A stretch of 23,844 nucleotides of DNA, taken from DRQF01 sp964559135. GTDB lineage: Bacteria; Planctomycetota; GCA-002687715; DRQF01. A program made the position numbers and the translations under genes. Below are positions 7,997-16,001 of the stretch, piece after piece; positions within the stretch are counted from its first letter, which is position 1; each line of letters starts with the position of its first letter. The notes beneath the pieces were generated by a model. That model was not told where the DNA came from and ran no database searches. It saw nothing but the letters and a program-made list of their open reading frames with translations. The stretch covers positions 1 through 23,844 of the forward strand of contig CAZLGG010000060.1 of assembly GCA_964559135.1 (NCBI GenBank). The letters are read 5' to 3'.

Positions 7997-8754
7997 TGCG
8001 TGTCGACGAGTACCTCGCGAGATTGGAATTGCCGAATGTGGAGGCGGCGGATACTGCATCGCTCCACCGGCTCCACGAGCGTCACCTCCTCAAGGTCCCG
8101 TTCGAGAATCTGGATATTCGAGCCGGAGTCCCGATTGCTCTCGACGAGGAGAGACTCCTCGAGAAGATCGTCACGCGCCGTCGCGGTGGGATCTGCTACG
8201 AACTGAACGTCGCGTTCGCGTGGCTACTCAAGGAATTGGGGTTCAGTGTCGAGATTCTTGCAGCCGACGTTCATGCCGCGACGGGAGAACCCAGCGGACT
8301 GTCTGGGGGGCATCTCGTTCTGCGGGTCGATCTCGACGAGCCCTGGCTCTGCGACGTGGGATTCGGGGATGCCTTCCTTTATCCCCTCGACATGGACGAT
8401 CCCGAGCCTGTCAAGCAACTCGGCGGCACGTTTCGCATCATCGCAGACGGGGATCAAGGGCGCGCGGTTCAGCAGTTCGATCGCGAGGTCGGGGACTTCA
8501 GGACTCTCTACTCTTTTGGTTTGAGTCCCCGGTCCGTCAAGGACTTCGAAAACGCATGCCGTCATCACCAGACGAGCGACGCGTCGAAGTTCACGCAGCA
8601 AACCGTGTGCACGATGGCGATCCCTGACGGTCGCATATCGATGGTCGAGGATCGTGTCGTCATCCGCAGGCGGGGTCGGGAGGAAGTGCAGCAGCTACCG
8701 ACGCCGGAGTCCCGAGAGACGGCTTTGCGGCGTCACTTCGGTATCGTCCTGTAG
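7996..8754 (+). CDS. nat: Arylamine N-acetyltransferase
   Basis: The 252-aa protein starts at ATG 7996 within TGATG. It has the family N-terminus (VDEYLARLEL, LLKVPFENLDI) and the full Cys-His-Asp catalytic triad: C67 in RRGGICYELN, H106 in GGHLVLRV and D120 in CDVGFGD. It transfers an acetyl group, typically from acetyl-CoA, to arylamines, hydrazines or arylhydroxylamines by a ping-pong mechanism through the Cys. Length is slightly short of the usual 260-280, with a compact C-terminal domain. It is soluble and cytoplasmic. Some homologues act in secondary metabolism (amide formation or chain transfer), but nothing nearby supports that here. The gene ends 23 bp before a convergent gene. Confidence 0.92.
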   Translation: MRVDEYLARLELPNVEAADTASLHRLHERHLLKVPFENLDIRAGVPIALDEERLLEKIVTRRRGGICYELNVAFAWLLKELGFSVEILAADVHAATGEPSGLSGGHLVLRVDLDEPWLCDVGFGDAFLYPLDMDDPEPVKQLGGTFRIIADGDQGRAVQQFDREVGDFRTLYSFGLSPRSVKDFENACRHHQTSDASKFTQQTVCTMAIPDGRISMVEDRVVIRRRGREEVQQLPTPESRETALRRHFGIVL

Positions 8755-8777
8755 TCGGTTTCGAAGGGCTGGCGCGT

Positions 8778-9338
8778 CTATCGCCCGAGAAGGATGGAGA
8801 GTGCGCACTCCCGTGGAGTCCACTCGACGCGGCCCTTGGTCTTCCAGGCCTCCTCGCCCTTCCCATCCAGGTACTCATCGACGAGTTGAGCGACTTCCAG
8901 CGGCACGCCCGTCAGAGTGAGATAGGAGCCGGGACCGTGGCCGAGGTCCTCGGAGGCCACGGAAAAACCGGAGGCCGGCGGTGCGTCGAGGTTGCGGTGG
9001 AGGATCGCGTCGCCGCCGAATGGGTTGTCGGCCATGCTGAGCATTTGATCCAGATAGGGACCTCGCCAACCCTTGATGCTCTGACGGACGCTCAGCTCGT
9101 GATAGCGGGGCTCCATGAACTCGTCGGCGGCTGAGCCCGCGGAGCGCTCACAGGGCGGATAGCCGACATCCGCGGTGAATCGCCGGGCCGCAACCTCTAC
9201 CCTTTGCGCGAGTTGAACGATCTCCCATGCACGGTCGGAAGCCTCCATGTCCTCCAGGGCTGGGGTCGCCACCACGACGAGGAGGACGACGACGCTCAAT
9301 GGCACGATGATTCCCGCAAAGCGATGACGTGATGTCAT
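8778..9338 (-). CDS. GspG-like pseudopilin paralogue lacking a prepilin cleavage motif
   Basis: The 186-aa product begins at the ATG read from 9338, 8 bp after the stop of the upstream pseudopilin gene; translation is probably coupled because no good Shine-Dalgarno is visible. An N-terminal hydrophobic segment (FAGIIVPLSVVVLLVVVATPALEDM, split by no charges) is followed by a soluble domain. That domain matches its neighbour: WRGPYLD, DNPFGG, a GF motif, GVPLEVAQ, then KGRVEW with TP. Both resemble the GspG major pseudopilin fold. The GFSLIE-type prepilin peptidase site and the Glu at position 5 are absent, so it may stay in the membrane as an anchored, non-polymerising partner. It could be an assembly factor or inhibitor of the neighbour, or simply a decayed copy. 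Function is inferred from paralogy only. Confidence 0.75.
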   Translation of the reverse strand: MTSRHRFAGIIVPLSVVVLLVVVATPALEDMEASDRAWEIVQLAQRVEVAARRFTADVGYPPCERSAGSAADEFMEPRYHELSVRQSIKGWRGPYLDQMLSMADNPFGGDAILHRNLDAPPASGFSVASEDLGHGPGSYLTLTGVPLEVAQLVDEYLDGKGEEAWKTKGRVEWTPRECALSILLGR

Positions 9339-9346
9339 GGGCGATC

Positions 9347-9958
9347 TCACTGTTTCTTTGCGGACATGATGTAGATCATGAGTGCGCCACCCGCGGAAGG
9401 TGACCATTCGACTTTGCCTGTGTATCGCCAGGCGTCTCCGGGCTCGTCGGACAAAGCCTTGTCCAAGGATGCGTCGATCGAGCGAGCCACCCGTTCCGGA
9501 ATCCCGTAGAACACGCAGAACTGACCGGGTCCTTGCTGCTCGGCGGTTCCGACTCCATGGAGGTCGAACCCATTGGCCGGCGAGGCCGAGAGATTGTTCT
9601 GGAGATAGATGGCGCCCCCATAGGGGTTGTCCTCGAGCGTGAGGGGCCGGTCCAGGTAGGGCCCCTTCCACTTGGGATCTCGCTGCGGCATGCTCAACGC
9701 GTGGAAGCGGGGTTGGGTATAGGAGTGCCCTCCTCGCGCCGCGGTGAATTCGACGGCCATTCTTCCCGTGTCCCGAGCGTGCCGCACGCAAGCTGAGGTG
9801 AGAGCTGACGTCACGTCGAGGATGTGCTTTGCGCGGTTCGAGTCCCGCAAATTCCCAATGGATGGCACTCCGACGCTGACGACGATGGCGACGAACGCCA
9901 CCGTGATCAGCAGTTCGATGAGGCTGAAGCCGCGGGAATCTCGTGGGTGAAGATGCAT
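9347..9958 (-). CDS. Type II secretion-like major pseudopilin (GspG-like)
   Basis: The product is 203 aa from ATG at 9958, with GAAGGA 7 nt upstream. A 10-residue positively charged leader ends in Gly, followed by FSLIELLITVAFVAIVVSVGVPS, a textbook class III signal with prepilin peptidase cleavage at G10/F11 and Glu at +5. The soluble domain carries WKGPYLD and DNPYGG, which correspond to the GspG signature around the calcium-binding loop. It should be processed by a prepilin peptidase and either polymerise into a pseudopilus or serve as a substrate-specific minor pilin. No other secretion genes (ATPase, PilC/GspF, secretin) are in the window. It sits downstream of a receptor kinase gene with 147 bp between them. 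Confidence 0.88.
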   Translation of the reverse strand: MHLHPRDSRGFSLIELLITVAFVAIVVSVGVPSIGNLRDSNRAKHILDVTSALTSACVRHARDTGRMAVEFTAARGGHSYTQPRFHALSMPQRDPKWKGPYLDRPLTLEDNPYGGAIYLQNNLSASPANGFDLHGVGTAEQQGPGQFCVFYGIPERVARSIDASLDKALSDEPGDAWRYTGKVEWSPSAGGALMIYIMSAKKQ

Positions 9959-10032
9959 CGTGTCGTCCTTCGTTGCGGGCCCTTGCCGGGAGCGTCTAAG
10001 GCTTCATCGGAAAGTGTCGGAAGGGGGCTTGA

Positions 10033-10053
10033 GCCCGTCGGACGCGACGACGG
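10033..10053. terminator. Short GC-rich hairpin between kinase and pseudopilin genes
   Basis: CCCGTCG (10033-10039) pairs with CGACGGG (10047-10053) across a 7-nt loop. There is no T-tract on either side. It may attenuate read-through from the kinase gene into the pseudopilin pair or simply stabilise the mRNA. Confidence 0.2.
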
Positions 10054-10105
10054 GAATCCGTTGCCCTTGGGGCGAGAGGCTCTCGACGCTCAGGAAAGCC
10101 GACCC

Positions 10106-12712
10106 TCAGGGAAGGTCGCGAGCCAAGCGGAAGCCTTGGACCTTTGACAGGGCGGCGAAAGGGAGAAGGTTGCGCGGCCAGCACGTGAAGAACGTCGCCG
10201 TGGCGGCTCCGAACGAGCCCCCCATGCTCCAAAACGCATCGCCGAATTCGTCCCGCTCCGATGTGTCGGCACACCACTCGGATACATTGCCCGCCATATC
10301 CTGGACACCGTAGACGCTCGTGTCCATGGCGAACCGGCCGGCGGTGCGCGGGAGGTGCTCCCACGCGTCACCCGGCGGAACGGAGTAGCGTCCGCTCGTG
10401 AACGCGAAGTCGAAGGCATACCCCCAAGGAAAGGGACGACCGTCAACGCCACGGGCGGCCTTCTCCCATTCGCGCGCTCTTGGAAGTCGTAGACTCTGGT
10501 CGTGTCGTCGAGTACGCAGCCAGGCGAGGAATTCCGCTGCATCCTTACGACTCACGCCGACGAGGGGGATGTCCGGATGATACCAGCCTGCTTCGGCAGT
10601 GCGCAGATGGCCGTCAGACGCGAATGGAATCAGCGGGTCGGAGAATTCGGTTTCTCTGGGAACGAGTTTGAAGCGCCGTTCACTCTCGAAGTAATCCAGC
10701 ATCGCCCTGGCAGTTTCCGGCGTGTCGAGGAATTCGAGGTACTCTCCGAAGGTGATCTCTTGGCGTGCCATGAGGAAATCTTCGATCCAGCGCCATTCCA
10801 TATGAGGATTCAGGCCGGCGAAGAACTCGGGCGTGGATTGATAGGGACCGCGTGGAACGCGGGCCCAGATCTTTGTGTCGAATGTTCCCTCTGGACTGAG
10901 TTCCACCGTCCAGTCCTCGTCTCGAAACTGGCCACCGTGCCATTCGGGGTCGCCCCACGTTTCTCCGCGCTCGATGAATACGGGGTACCTGAGTGGCATG
11001 TAACCGCGCTTTCTGATCTGCAGGACCCAAAGACCGGCGCGCAGAGGGTGGTCGCGGATAGGAGTTTCGCCAAGGTCAACACCCTTGCGAACATCGGGTC
11101 GGACCGTTCCGTTCAGGCGGGTGGAGCAGGGGTAGGCGGTGACGAAGGCTCCTTGTGGATTGGTCCGGAGTGAGAGGCGCCCCCGGGGTATGAGGGGGGC
11201 CACCGCGCCGGCCTGCTCGAGAAACAGTCGGTACTTCTCCATGGCCGCGAGTTGCCCGGACTTTTCGGCGCGAAGATAGAGATTCCTGTAGATCGCTACG
11301 CGTTCCTCGACCGGACCCTGTGGCTCCATGGATTCCCGTGAGCGCTGGAACTCGAACTCCATGGCGCCTTCCAGTTCCGCGGCTCGGCGCTCCAAGCGTT
11401 TGACCTCGGCACGGGATTCGTAGAGGGCGATCTTCCTGGGATCATTCGGAGGCAGGTACCGAGGAGTCTTCTTCTCGAGATCGAAGTAGGCGCGACGACT
11501 GTCCTCGAGTCGTTCGAGGACGCGAGCGCGATCCTCTTCGAGGGCCTTCGCCCGATCCAGATGCAACCGGTAGTGTTCCAGGAGTGCGGCATTGCGCGAT
11601 TCGCGGACCCAGGTCGTGACGAGGACCGACGGGAGGATGATGGTGAGGACGAGGAGAATGGCCGAGAGCGAGGCCAGCGCGCGGTTCAACTCCGCCCAGC
11701 GAACGACCCTGCCGAATCGGCCGACGGGACGGGCCTGAATGGCCCGATGCTCTCTCAATCTCCTCAGGTCGTCGGCCAGCTCCGCCGCCGAAGCATATCG
11801 TCGGTTCGGGTCTTTCTCGAGGCACTTCATCAGGACGGTTTCCACGTCCCGGGATATCTCCGGGGCAATGCTTCGTGGCGAAGGAGGGGGTTTCATGACG
11901 ATCTGGAACGCCAGAGCCTCACTCGTCTCCGCGACGAAGGGGCGACGCCCGCAGAGGCATTCATAGAGCGTGACCCCCAGGCCATAGATGTCGACGCGAT
12001 GGTCGGTGGGAACCCCGCGAGGGTTCACCTGCTCCGGGGCCATGTACGGCAGCGTGCCCAGAATCTTGCCTGGCGATGTGAGCGGATCGACGCCCTGAAG
12101 AGTGGCGAGGCCGAAGTCGAGCAGATGGGGCCTGCCTCTCTCATCGACGACGATATTCGAGGGTTTGACGTCACGGTGTACGATGCCGTGGCGATGGGCG
12201 TGTTCGAGGGCGTCCGCCGTGAGTTCTCCGATTTCGAGGAGATGCGTGGCCACTGCGGGGGGAGCCGCGGCTTCGGTCACTGCTGAGTCGGGCGATGCGA
12301 GGGCCGCGGATGAGTCTGCGCCATCTGTCGTTGCGCCGGTCGGTGCATCGCTCCCGGACTCCTCTGCACCGCAGCAGGCCTTCCGGCACCACTCCAGAAG
12401 CGAAGCGCCCTCGACGTAGCGCATGACGATGTAGGGAGAGCCGTTCTCTTCACCAATCTCATAGATGGGGACGATGTTGGCGTGTTCGACCTGACTGATG
12501 GCGCTGGCTTCCCGCGCGAAGCGAGTCTTGATGCCCTCTCTCCTCGCGAGTTTCGGAGGAAGGAACTTGATCGCGACTCTTCTGTTCAGCCGTGTGTCAT
12601 GGGCCAAGTAAACGATGCCCATGCCGCCACTTCCGATCTTTCGGATGAGACGGTAGTGGGCGATTCTCGCCTGCTGTTCGTCGACACTTTCGAGGGTGGG
12701 TTCGCTGTCCAT
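10106..12712 (-). CDS. Membrane Ser/Thr protein kinase with PEGA and FGE/sulfatase-modifying-like sensor domains
   Basis: This 868-aa protein is a Hanks-type kinase: glycine loop IGSGGMGIVY (26-35), K49, E68, HRDVKPSN (D181), DFG (199-201) and APE (225-227) are all present, so it should be active. About 50 Ala/Ser/Asp-rich residues (about 112-158) are inserted after EWCRKACCG, between the small- and large-lobe elements. One transmembrane helix at about 347-367 is followed by a charged coiled coil (about 370-500). A PEGA-like segment begins near 511 (GRLSLRTNPQGAFVTAYP). The C-terminal part, about 636-865, is a formylglycine-generating-enzyme-like fold (REWEKAARG, PFPWG, VYGVQDMAGNVSEWC, GFRLAR). 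It lacks the paired active-site Cys, having only FFTCWPRN, so it is more likely a binding or sensing module. Predicted topology is kinase inside, sensor outside. This architecture is very common in planctomycetes. Confidence 0.93.
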   Translation of the reverse strand: MDSEPTLESVDEQQARIAHYRLIRKIGSGGMGIVYLAHDTRLNRRVAIKFLPPKLARREGIKTRFAREASAISQVEHANIVPIYEIGEENGSPYIVMRYVEGASLLEWCRKACCGAEESGSDAPTGATTDGADSSAALASPDSAVTEAAAPPAVATHLLEIGELTADALEHAHRHGIVHRDVKPSNIVVDERGRPHLLDFGLATLQGVDPLTSPGKILGTLPYMAPEQVNPRGVPTDHRVDIYGLGVTLYECLCGRRPFVAETSEALAFQIVMKPPPSPRSIAPEISRDVETVLMKCLEKDPNRRYASAAELADDLRRLREHRAIQARPVGRFGRVVRWAELNRALASLSAILLVLTIILPSVLVTTWVRESRNAALLEHYRLHLDRAKALEEDRARVLERLEDSRRAYFDLEKKTPRYLPPNDPRKIALYESRAEVKRLERRAAELEGAMEFEFQRSRESMEPQGPVEERVAIYRNLYLRAEKSGQLAAMEKYRLFLEQAGAVAPLIPRGRLSLRTNPQGAFVTAYPCSTRLNGTVRPDVRKGVDLGETPIRDHPLRAGLWVLQIRKRGYMPLRYPVFIERGETWGDPEWHGGQFRDEDWTVELSPEGTFDTKIWARVPRGPYQSTPEFFAGLNPHMEWRWIEDFLMARQEITFGEYLEFLDTPETARAMLDYFESERRFKLVPRETEFSDPLIPFASDGHLRTAEAGWYHPDIPLVGVSRKDAAEFLAWLRTRRHDQSLRLPRAREWEKAARGVDGRPFPWGYAFDFAFTSGRYSVPPGDAWEHLPRTAGRFAMDTSVYGVQDMAGNVSEWCADTSERDEFGDAFWSMGGSFGAATATFFTCWPRNLLPFAALSKVQGFRLARDLP

Positions 12713-12971
12713 GGCCGGACCATTCTATCGCGATGCCCAAACCGTGGAAGTTTTTTCCAAGATGCGCCCATAGAGAGAGGAATATCTTTGGGGATTCCGC
12801 GGGAGGCATGTACGATGACGATGCCAAAGACAAGAGATCCGTTCCCGAAAGGGAAGTGCCCCTCGACGCCTCTTGGCCGATGGGTTTCCCAATCGAGGAC
12901 AACCGTTCATTCACAGTGCATGTTCGAGTCCCGCCGCGCACACCGAGGTGCGGGACAAGGAGTCCGTTTCC
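12713..12971. promoter_or_regulatory. Divergent intergenic region between kinase and secreted-protein genes
   Basis: This 259-bp gap separates two divergently transcribed genes and must hold both promoters. For the kinase, TAGAAT reads on the minus strand at 12727-12722, 9 nt before its ATG. For the secreted protein, TTGGGG (12788-12793) and TACGAT (12811-12816) are 17 nt apart, a plausible sigma-70-like pair with a leader of roughly 150 nt. AAGGAG at 12957-12962 is its ribosome-binding site. I see no convincing gene or operator repeat here. Confidence 0.35.
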
Positions 12972-15026
12972 ATGAGCAATCGGTTGAACTGCCTCCCCAT
13001 CTTCCTCCTGCTCCTTCTGGCGGCGACGACGATCGGCCAGTTCAGGCAGACCATCGGGATCAGTGGACTGACGTCCGCGAGTTCTAGTTTCACCCTGCGT
13101 CTCGAAGCGCTGCCGACATTCCAAAGAGACATCGATTTCGTCAGTTTGCCCACCGACTATCCCGCCCCCGCCATGGCGGAGTTGATGGTCAACAAGATCA
13201 ACAACGATTTCCGCCTGAACGGGAGCACGGGCTTCACCGCGAGCGATCCCGTCAGCACGGAAGGTCGCGGGAAATTCGACGCGACATTCATCCTGCATTG
13301 CACAATCCCCATCACCGACGTCAGGGTGGGGACGCTGGGGAATCCGGTCACTCCGATTCCGAGACCCCCGGGAGTGGCCTTCAACCCGAACGTTTTCGAT
13401 TATAATTCGACGACGACGGGTCCGGGCTTGCCTCCTCCGTTCATCGGTAGCCAGATGGGGCTCCCCAACGCGAACCTCAACGTCGACGGATTGAACCCGG
13501 ACGATGACTTCCTGCGTGTGATCCAGCACATCGTCGGCGAGCCCCTCGATTTGACGATTTCGAGCGGTGCGAATCCGACGGCGGGGTTCTTTCTGCTCGC
13601 GGGCCCTTTCCTCCACGGAACCATCCAACTGCCGATCACGGGCGACTTTCTCGATCTGGGCATTCCTCCCACGGCGCCAGGCGCCCTTCCGACCGGAATC
13701 AGCATCCTCGGTGACGGCATCAGCAGTCTGACGGGAACATTCTGGGACCAATTCTTCGTCACCGATCCTGCAGGAATGCAGACGATCACCATCGGCAACA
13801 CGGCAGGTTTCGCGTCACTGAGGATCGGCATTCAAGGGGGGGTCGCGGATCCGACGACGCCATTTGGTTTTCGGCTGACGCAGGCCGCGGACATCGACTT
13901 CGGCATAGGACAGCGCGCTGTCCTGCCAATCTCGACCGACGGAGTCGTCGCCGTTCCGTTCGCGCAGAGTACCTTCACCTTCTACGGGCAGACGTACACT
14001 CAGGTCTTCGTGCACGAGAACGGTTTCGTGGCCATGGCGCCGTTCGGTCCTGTGGGGGCCTCCAACAACCTCGTCGATCCTCTCTCCGCCGCGAACGACG
14101 CACCTGCGATCTTCGTGAACTGGGCCGACTGGGATCTGTCCGGCACATCCGGAATCGAGATCTTCGAATTCCGCGACCGATTCGTAGTCGGTTGGGGGAC
14201 GGTGGCGGCTCCGATTCACCATCAAGGGGACATGGATCTGGCTCGCTTCGAGTGCACGCTGTTGAAGGACTCACCGACGGGAGTCGGCGTCCCACAGTCC
14301 GGCGGCATTCTGGTGAACCTCCTCACGCTGGATCCGCTCGCCGCCGGCGGCAATGATGCCCTCGTCGGCATCAGTCCGGGGATGGGCATGGACCCCAGTC
14401 CCCTGAATCGAGACCTGGGACAAAACCAGTTCGCCGCGGGGCCGTTCGGCTCGCTCCTTCAACACGTGAATCGCGACGGCACGGCACTTTCGAGCCTTGC
14501 GGTGGCTTCGGGCGGGACGCCCGTTTATGCAAACGGATCGACCCTGGGAGGTCGACAATTCGCATTTTTCCCGCCCGGCAATGCCGGAACCCAGGGAACG
14601 CAGTACCAGGTCGTCCCTCTTCAGAAGAATCCCAACGATGTGCAGGGCGTCATGGCCCCCGCGACCCTCAGTCAGTCCGCCGGTGCAGGCCAAACGGTCG
14701 TCCTCGTGGGCTCCTTTCAGTACCTCCTTGCCGGCACGCCGACGGGTGTGAGCCCGGTCACTTTGGATCCGGCGGGTGTGGCGGGCGTCGGGCCCATCCC
14801 CCTCACCGTTCAGGGAATCATGGACGACACGGGAACCATCGCCGCTCAGGTCGGCCCCACGTTCGTGCAACCTCTTCAGCCCGGGTTTCGAGCCTTCGAG
14901 GGGCTTGTGGTCAGCCTCAACCAGCCGCTCTCCGCGGCGGCCCTGGGCGCTGTCCTGGATGTGCAGGTGGACTTCGGTGACGGTTCGTCGTTCCTGCTGC
15001 CCGGCGCGATCCTCGTGACACAATAA
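12972..15026 (+). CDS. Secreted 684-aa beta-rich protein of unknown function
   Basis: The start is ATG 12972, with AAGGAG 9 nt upstream; an in-frame ATG at 12873 would hide the signal peptide. The N-terminus MSNRLNCLPIFLLLLLAATTIGQ is a typical signal peptide. The mature protein is Gly/Pro/Thr/Asn-rich and beta-like. Residues about 193-312 (LDLTISSGANPTAGFFLLAG and following) match the pattern of the C-terminal domain of the secreted protein at the right end of the window. Residues about 330-450 (YTQVFVHENGFVAM, NDAPAIFVNWADWD, FRDRFVVGWG) recall NIDO-like or lamin-tail-like extracellular beta domains, which I hold loosely. The C-terminus ends GAILVTQ with no anchor motif. Probably an exported surface or extracellular protein; no enzymatic motif is seen. 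Confidence 0.8.
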   Translation: MSNRLNCLPIFLLLLLAATTIGQFRQTIGISGLTSASSSFTLRLEALPTFQRDIDFVSLPTDYPAPAMAELMVNKINNDFRLNGSTGFTASDPVSTEGRGKFDATFILHCTIPITDVRVGTLGNPVTPIPRPPGVAFNPNVFDYNSTTTGPGLPPPFIGSQMGLPNANLNVDGLNPDDDFLRVIQHIVGEPLDLTISSGANPTAGFFLLAGPFLHGTIQLPITGDFLDLGIPPTAPGALPTGISILGDGISSLTGTFWDQFFVTDPAGMQTITIGNTAGFASLRIGIQGGVADPTTPFGFRLTQAADIDFGIGQRAVLPISTDGVVAVPFAQSTFTFYGQTYTQVFVHENGFVAMAPFGPVGASNNLVDPLSAANDAPAIFVNWADWDLSGTSGIEIFEFRDRFVVGWGTVAAPIHHQGDMDLARFECTLLKDSPTGVGVPQSGGILVNLLTLDPLAAGGNDALVGISPGMGMDPSPLNRDLGQNQFAAGPFGSLLQHVNRDGTALSSLAVASGGTPVYANGSTLGGRQFAFFPPGNAGTQGTQYQVVPLQKNPNDVQGVMAPATLSQSAGAGQTVVLVGSFQYLLAGTPTGVSPVTLDPAGVAGVGPIPLTVQGIMDDTGTIAAQVGPTFVQPLQPGFRAFEGLVVSLNQPLSAAALGAVLDVQVDFGDGSSFLLPGAILVTQ

Positions 15027-15087
15027 AGGGTTGCATTAGGTTCGTGTGCAGGGTCGGTCGTCCGGGTGCGTGGAATGCGTATCGAGC

Positions 15088-15122
15088 GTGATGTCATTGA
15101 TGACGCAATCACTCTTTTTCTT
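15088..15122 (+). terminator. Candidate intrinsic terminator downstream of the secreted-protein gene
   Basis: GTGAT (15088-15092) pairs with ATCAC (15108-15112); the 15-nt loop contains its own GTCAT/ATGAC complementarity. A pyrimidine-rich run TCTTTTTCTT (15113-15122) follows directly. The stem is short and AT-containing, so strength is uncertain, but this is the only hairpin in the window followed by a proper T-run. It lies about 60 bp after the stop codon, inside the 164-bp gap before the next gene. Confidence 0.38.
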
Positions 15123-15190
15123 GGTGACATGGAACGGGAATGCGGAGCAAAGTTCCGTTAGATCCCACTGTGTGATTGGAAGGAATCGTC

Positions 15191-15946
15191 GTGTCGTCGA
15201 AGCCCCCCCCACGTCCTCGACCGTCCGAATCGGTGCAACACATCCTCTTGATCACCCGCCACGACGACTTCTGCGACAGGTTCGCGCGGGGCCTCCAGGC
15301 TCTTGACGAGAGAGGGGTGAAGGCGACGGCGCAGGTGGCGCCGACGGCGTCCGCCGCGCTCCATCACTTGGCGTCTCACGACGCGAGTCTCCTTGTCGTG
15401 GACTGTGCCGTGGGCGATCTCTCGGCTCCTACTCTTTTGACGGAGGTTCACCGCATCCACCCCGAGATGCCGGCCGTGGCGGTCGTCGACGGCCTCGATC
15501 GGATGTTGCGAGGATCCCTTCTCAGCCAGGGTTTTCTGAACTGCTTCGCCCTCGAGGAGGCGCTCTTGGTGGATTTTCCGCGGCGCATCCTCAACGAGTT
15601 CCTGGAACCTTCGGTAGGTGCCTCGACCCACGACGCGGACGAGGTCTCGAAGACTCTGGACGCTTTGAGGGAGCCTGCGATTCTCGTGGACAGCGAGGGT
15701 GGAATCCTCCACGCCAACCCTGCATTTTTGGCCGATCTGGAAGCGGATTCGGACGAGGTAATCCACCGTCGATTGAGTGAGTTCTTCCCGGAGTTGGGCC
15801 CTCGAGCGTGGCGACGATTGGAGCCCGGTGCCGGGCCTCTTTGCGAGATGCGGTGGCCGAGCGGCAACCGAAAAACCGTCGAAGTTCGTTGCCTTGCGGT
15901 CGGTCCAGGGAGATGTGCTCCCCGGGCGCTGCTCGTTCTGGGGTAG
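15191..15946 (+). CDS. Degenerate receiver domain fused to a PAS domain
   Basis: The product is 251 aa from GTG 15191, chosen because GAAGGAA at 15179-15185 is ideally spaced; an in-frame TTG at 15176 would sit within that site. Residues about 15-135 resemble a response-regulator receiver: HILLITRHDD at the first strand and phosphoacceptor-like D71 in LLVVDCAVGD. The conserved Thr/Ser (here AVVDG) and Lys (here CFALEE) are missing, so ordinary phosphoryl signalling is doubtful. Residues about 155-250 look like a PAS domain (LDALREPAILVDSEGGILHANPAF). There is no kinase, DNA-binding or cyclase output, and no membrane segment. It could be an adaptor or sensor for another protein. It lies 55 bp upstream of the amine dehydrogenase alpha gene on the same strand and might be co-transcribed with it. 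Confidence 0.72.
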   Translation: MSSKPPPRPRPSESVQHILLITRHDDFCDRFARGLQALDERGVKATAQVAPTASAALHHLASHDASLLVVDCAVGDLSAPTLLTEVHRIHPEMPAVAVVDGLDRMLRGSLLSQGFLNCFALEEALLVDFPRRILNEFLEPSVGASTHDADEVSKTLDALREPAILVDSEGGILHANPAFLADLEADSDEVIHRRLSEFFPELGPRAWRRLEPGAGPLCEMRWPSGNRKTVEVRCLAVGPGRCAPRALLVLG

Positions 15947-15965
15947 GCACGATGTGCTCCTCGAG

Positions 15966-15971
15966 TAGAAT
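15966..15971 (+). promoter_or_regulatory. Possible -10 element upstream of the amine dehydrogenase operon
   Basis: TAGAAT lies 30 nt before the QhpA start codon in the 55-bp gap after the receiver-PAS gene. No good -35 box is found at 16-18 nt upstream, so this would need an activator or be fortuitous. Confidence 0.2.
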
Positions 15972-16001
15972 CCTGGGCGACTCTCCCATCGGAAACAGCT
16001 C

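Noticed and set aside
9339..9791. N-terminal extension of the second pseudopilin in the frame running through the first pseudopilin gene
   Set aside because: It would overlap the upstream gene by more than 440 bp and bury the hydrophobic N-terminal segment; the ATG at 9338 fits a pseudopilin-sized product.
12733..12975. 80-codon plus-strand frame in the divergent intergenic region
   Set aside because: It lacks a ribosome-binding site, has shadow-like composition and overlaps the start of the secreted protein.
12597..13751. Minus-strand frame (about 384 codons) spanning the kinase start and the secreted-protein gene
   Set aside because: It crosses a divergent promoter region and overlaps two supported genes; no domain is recognisable.
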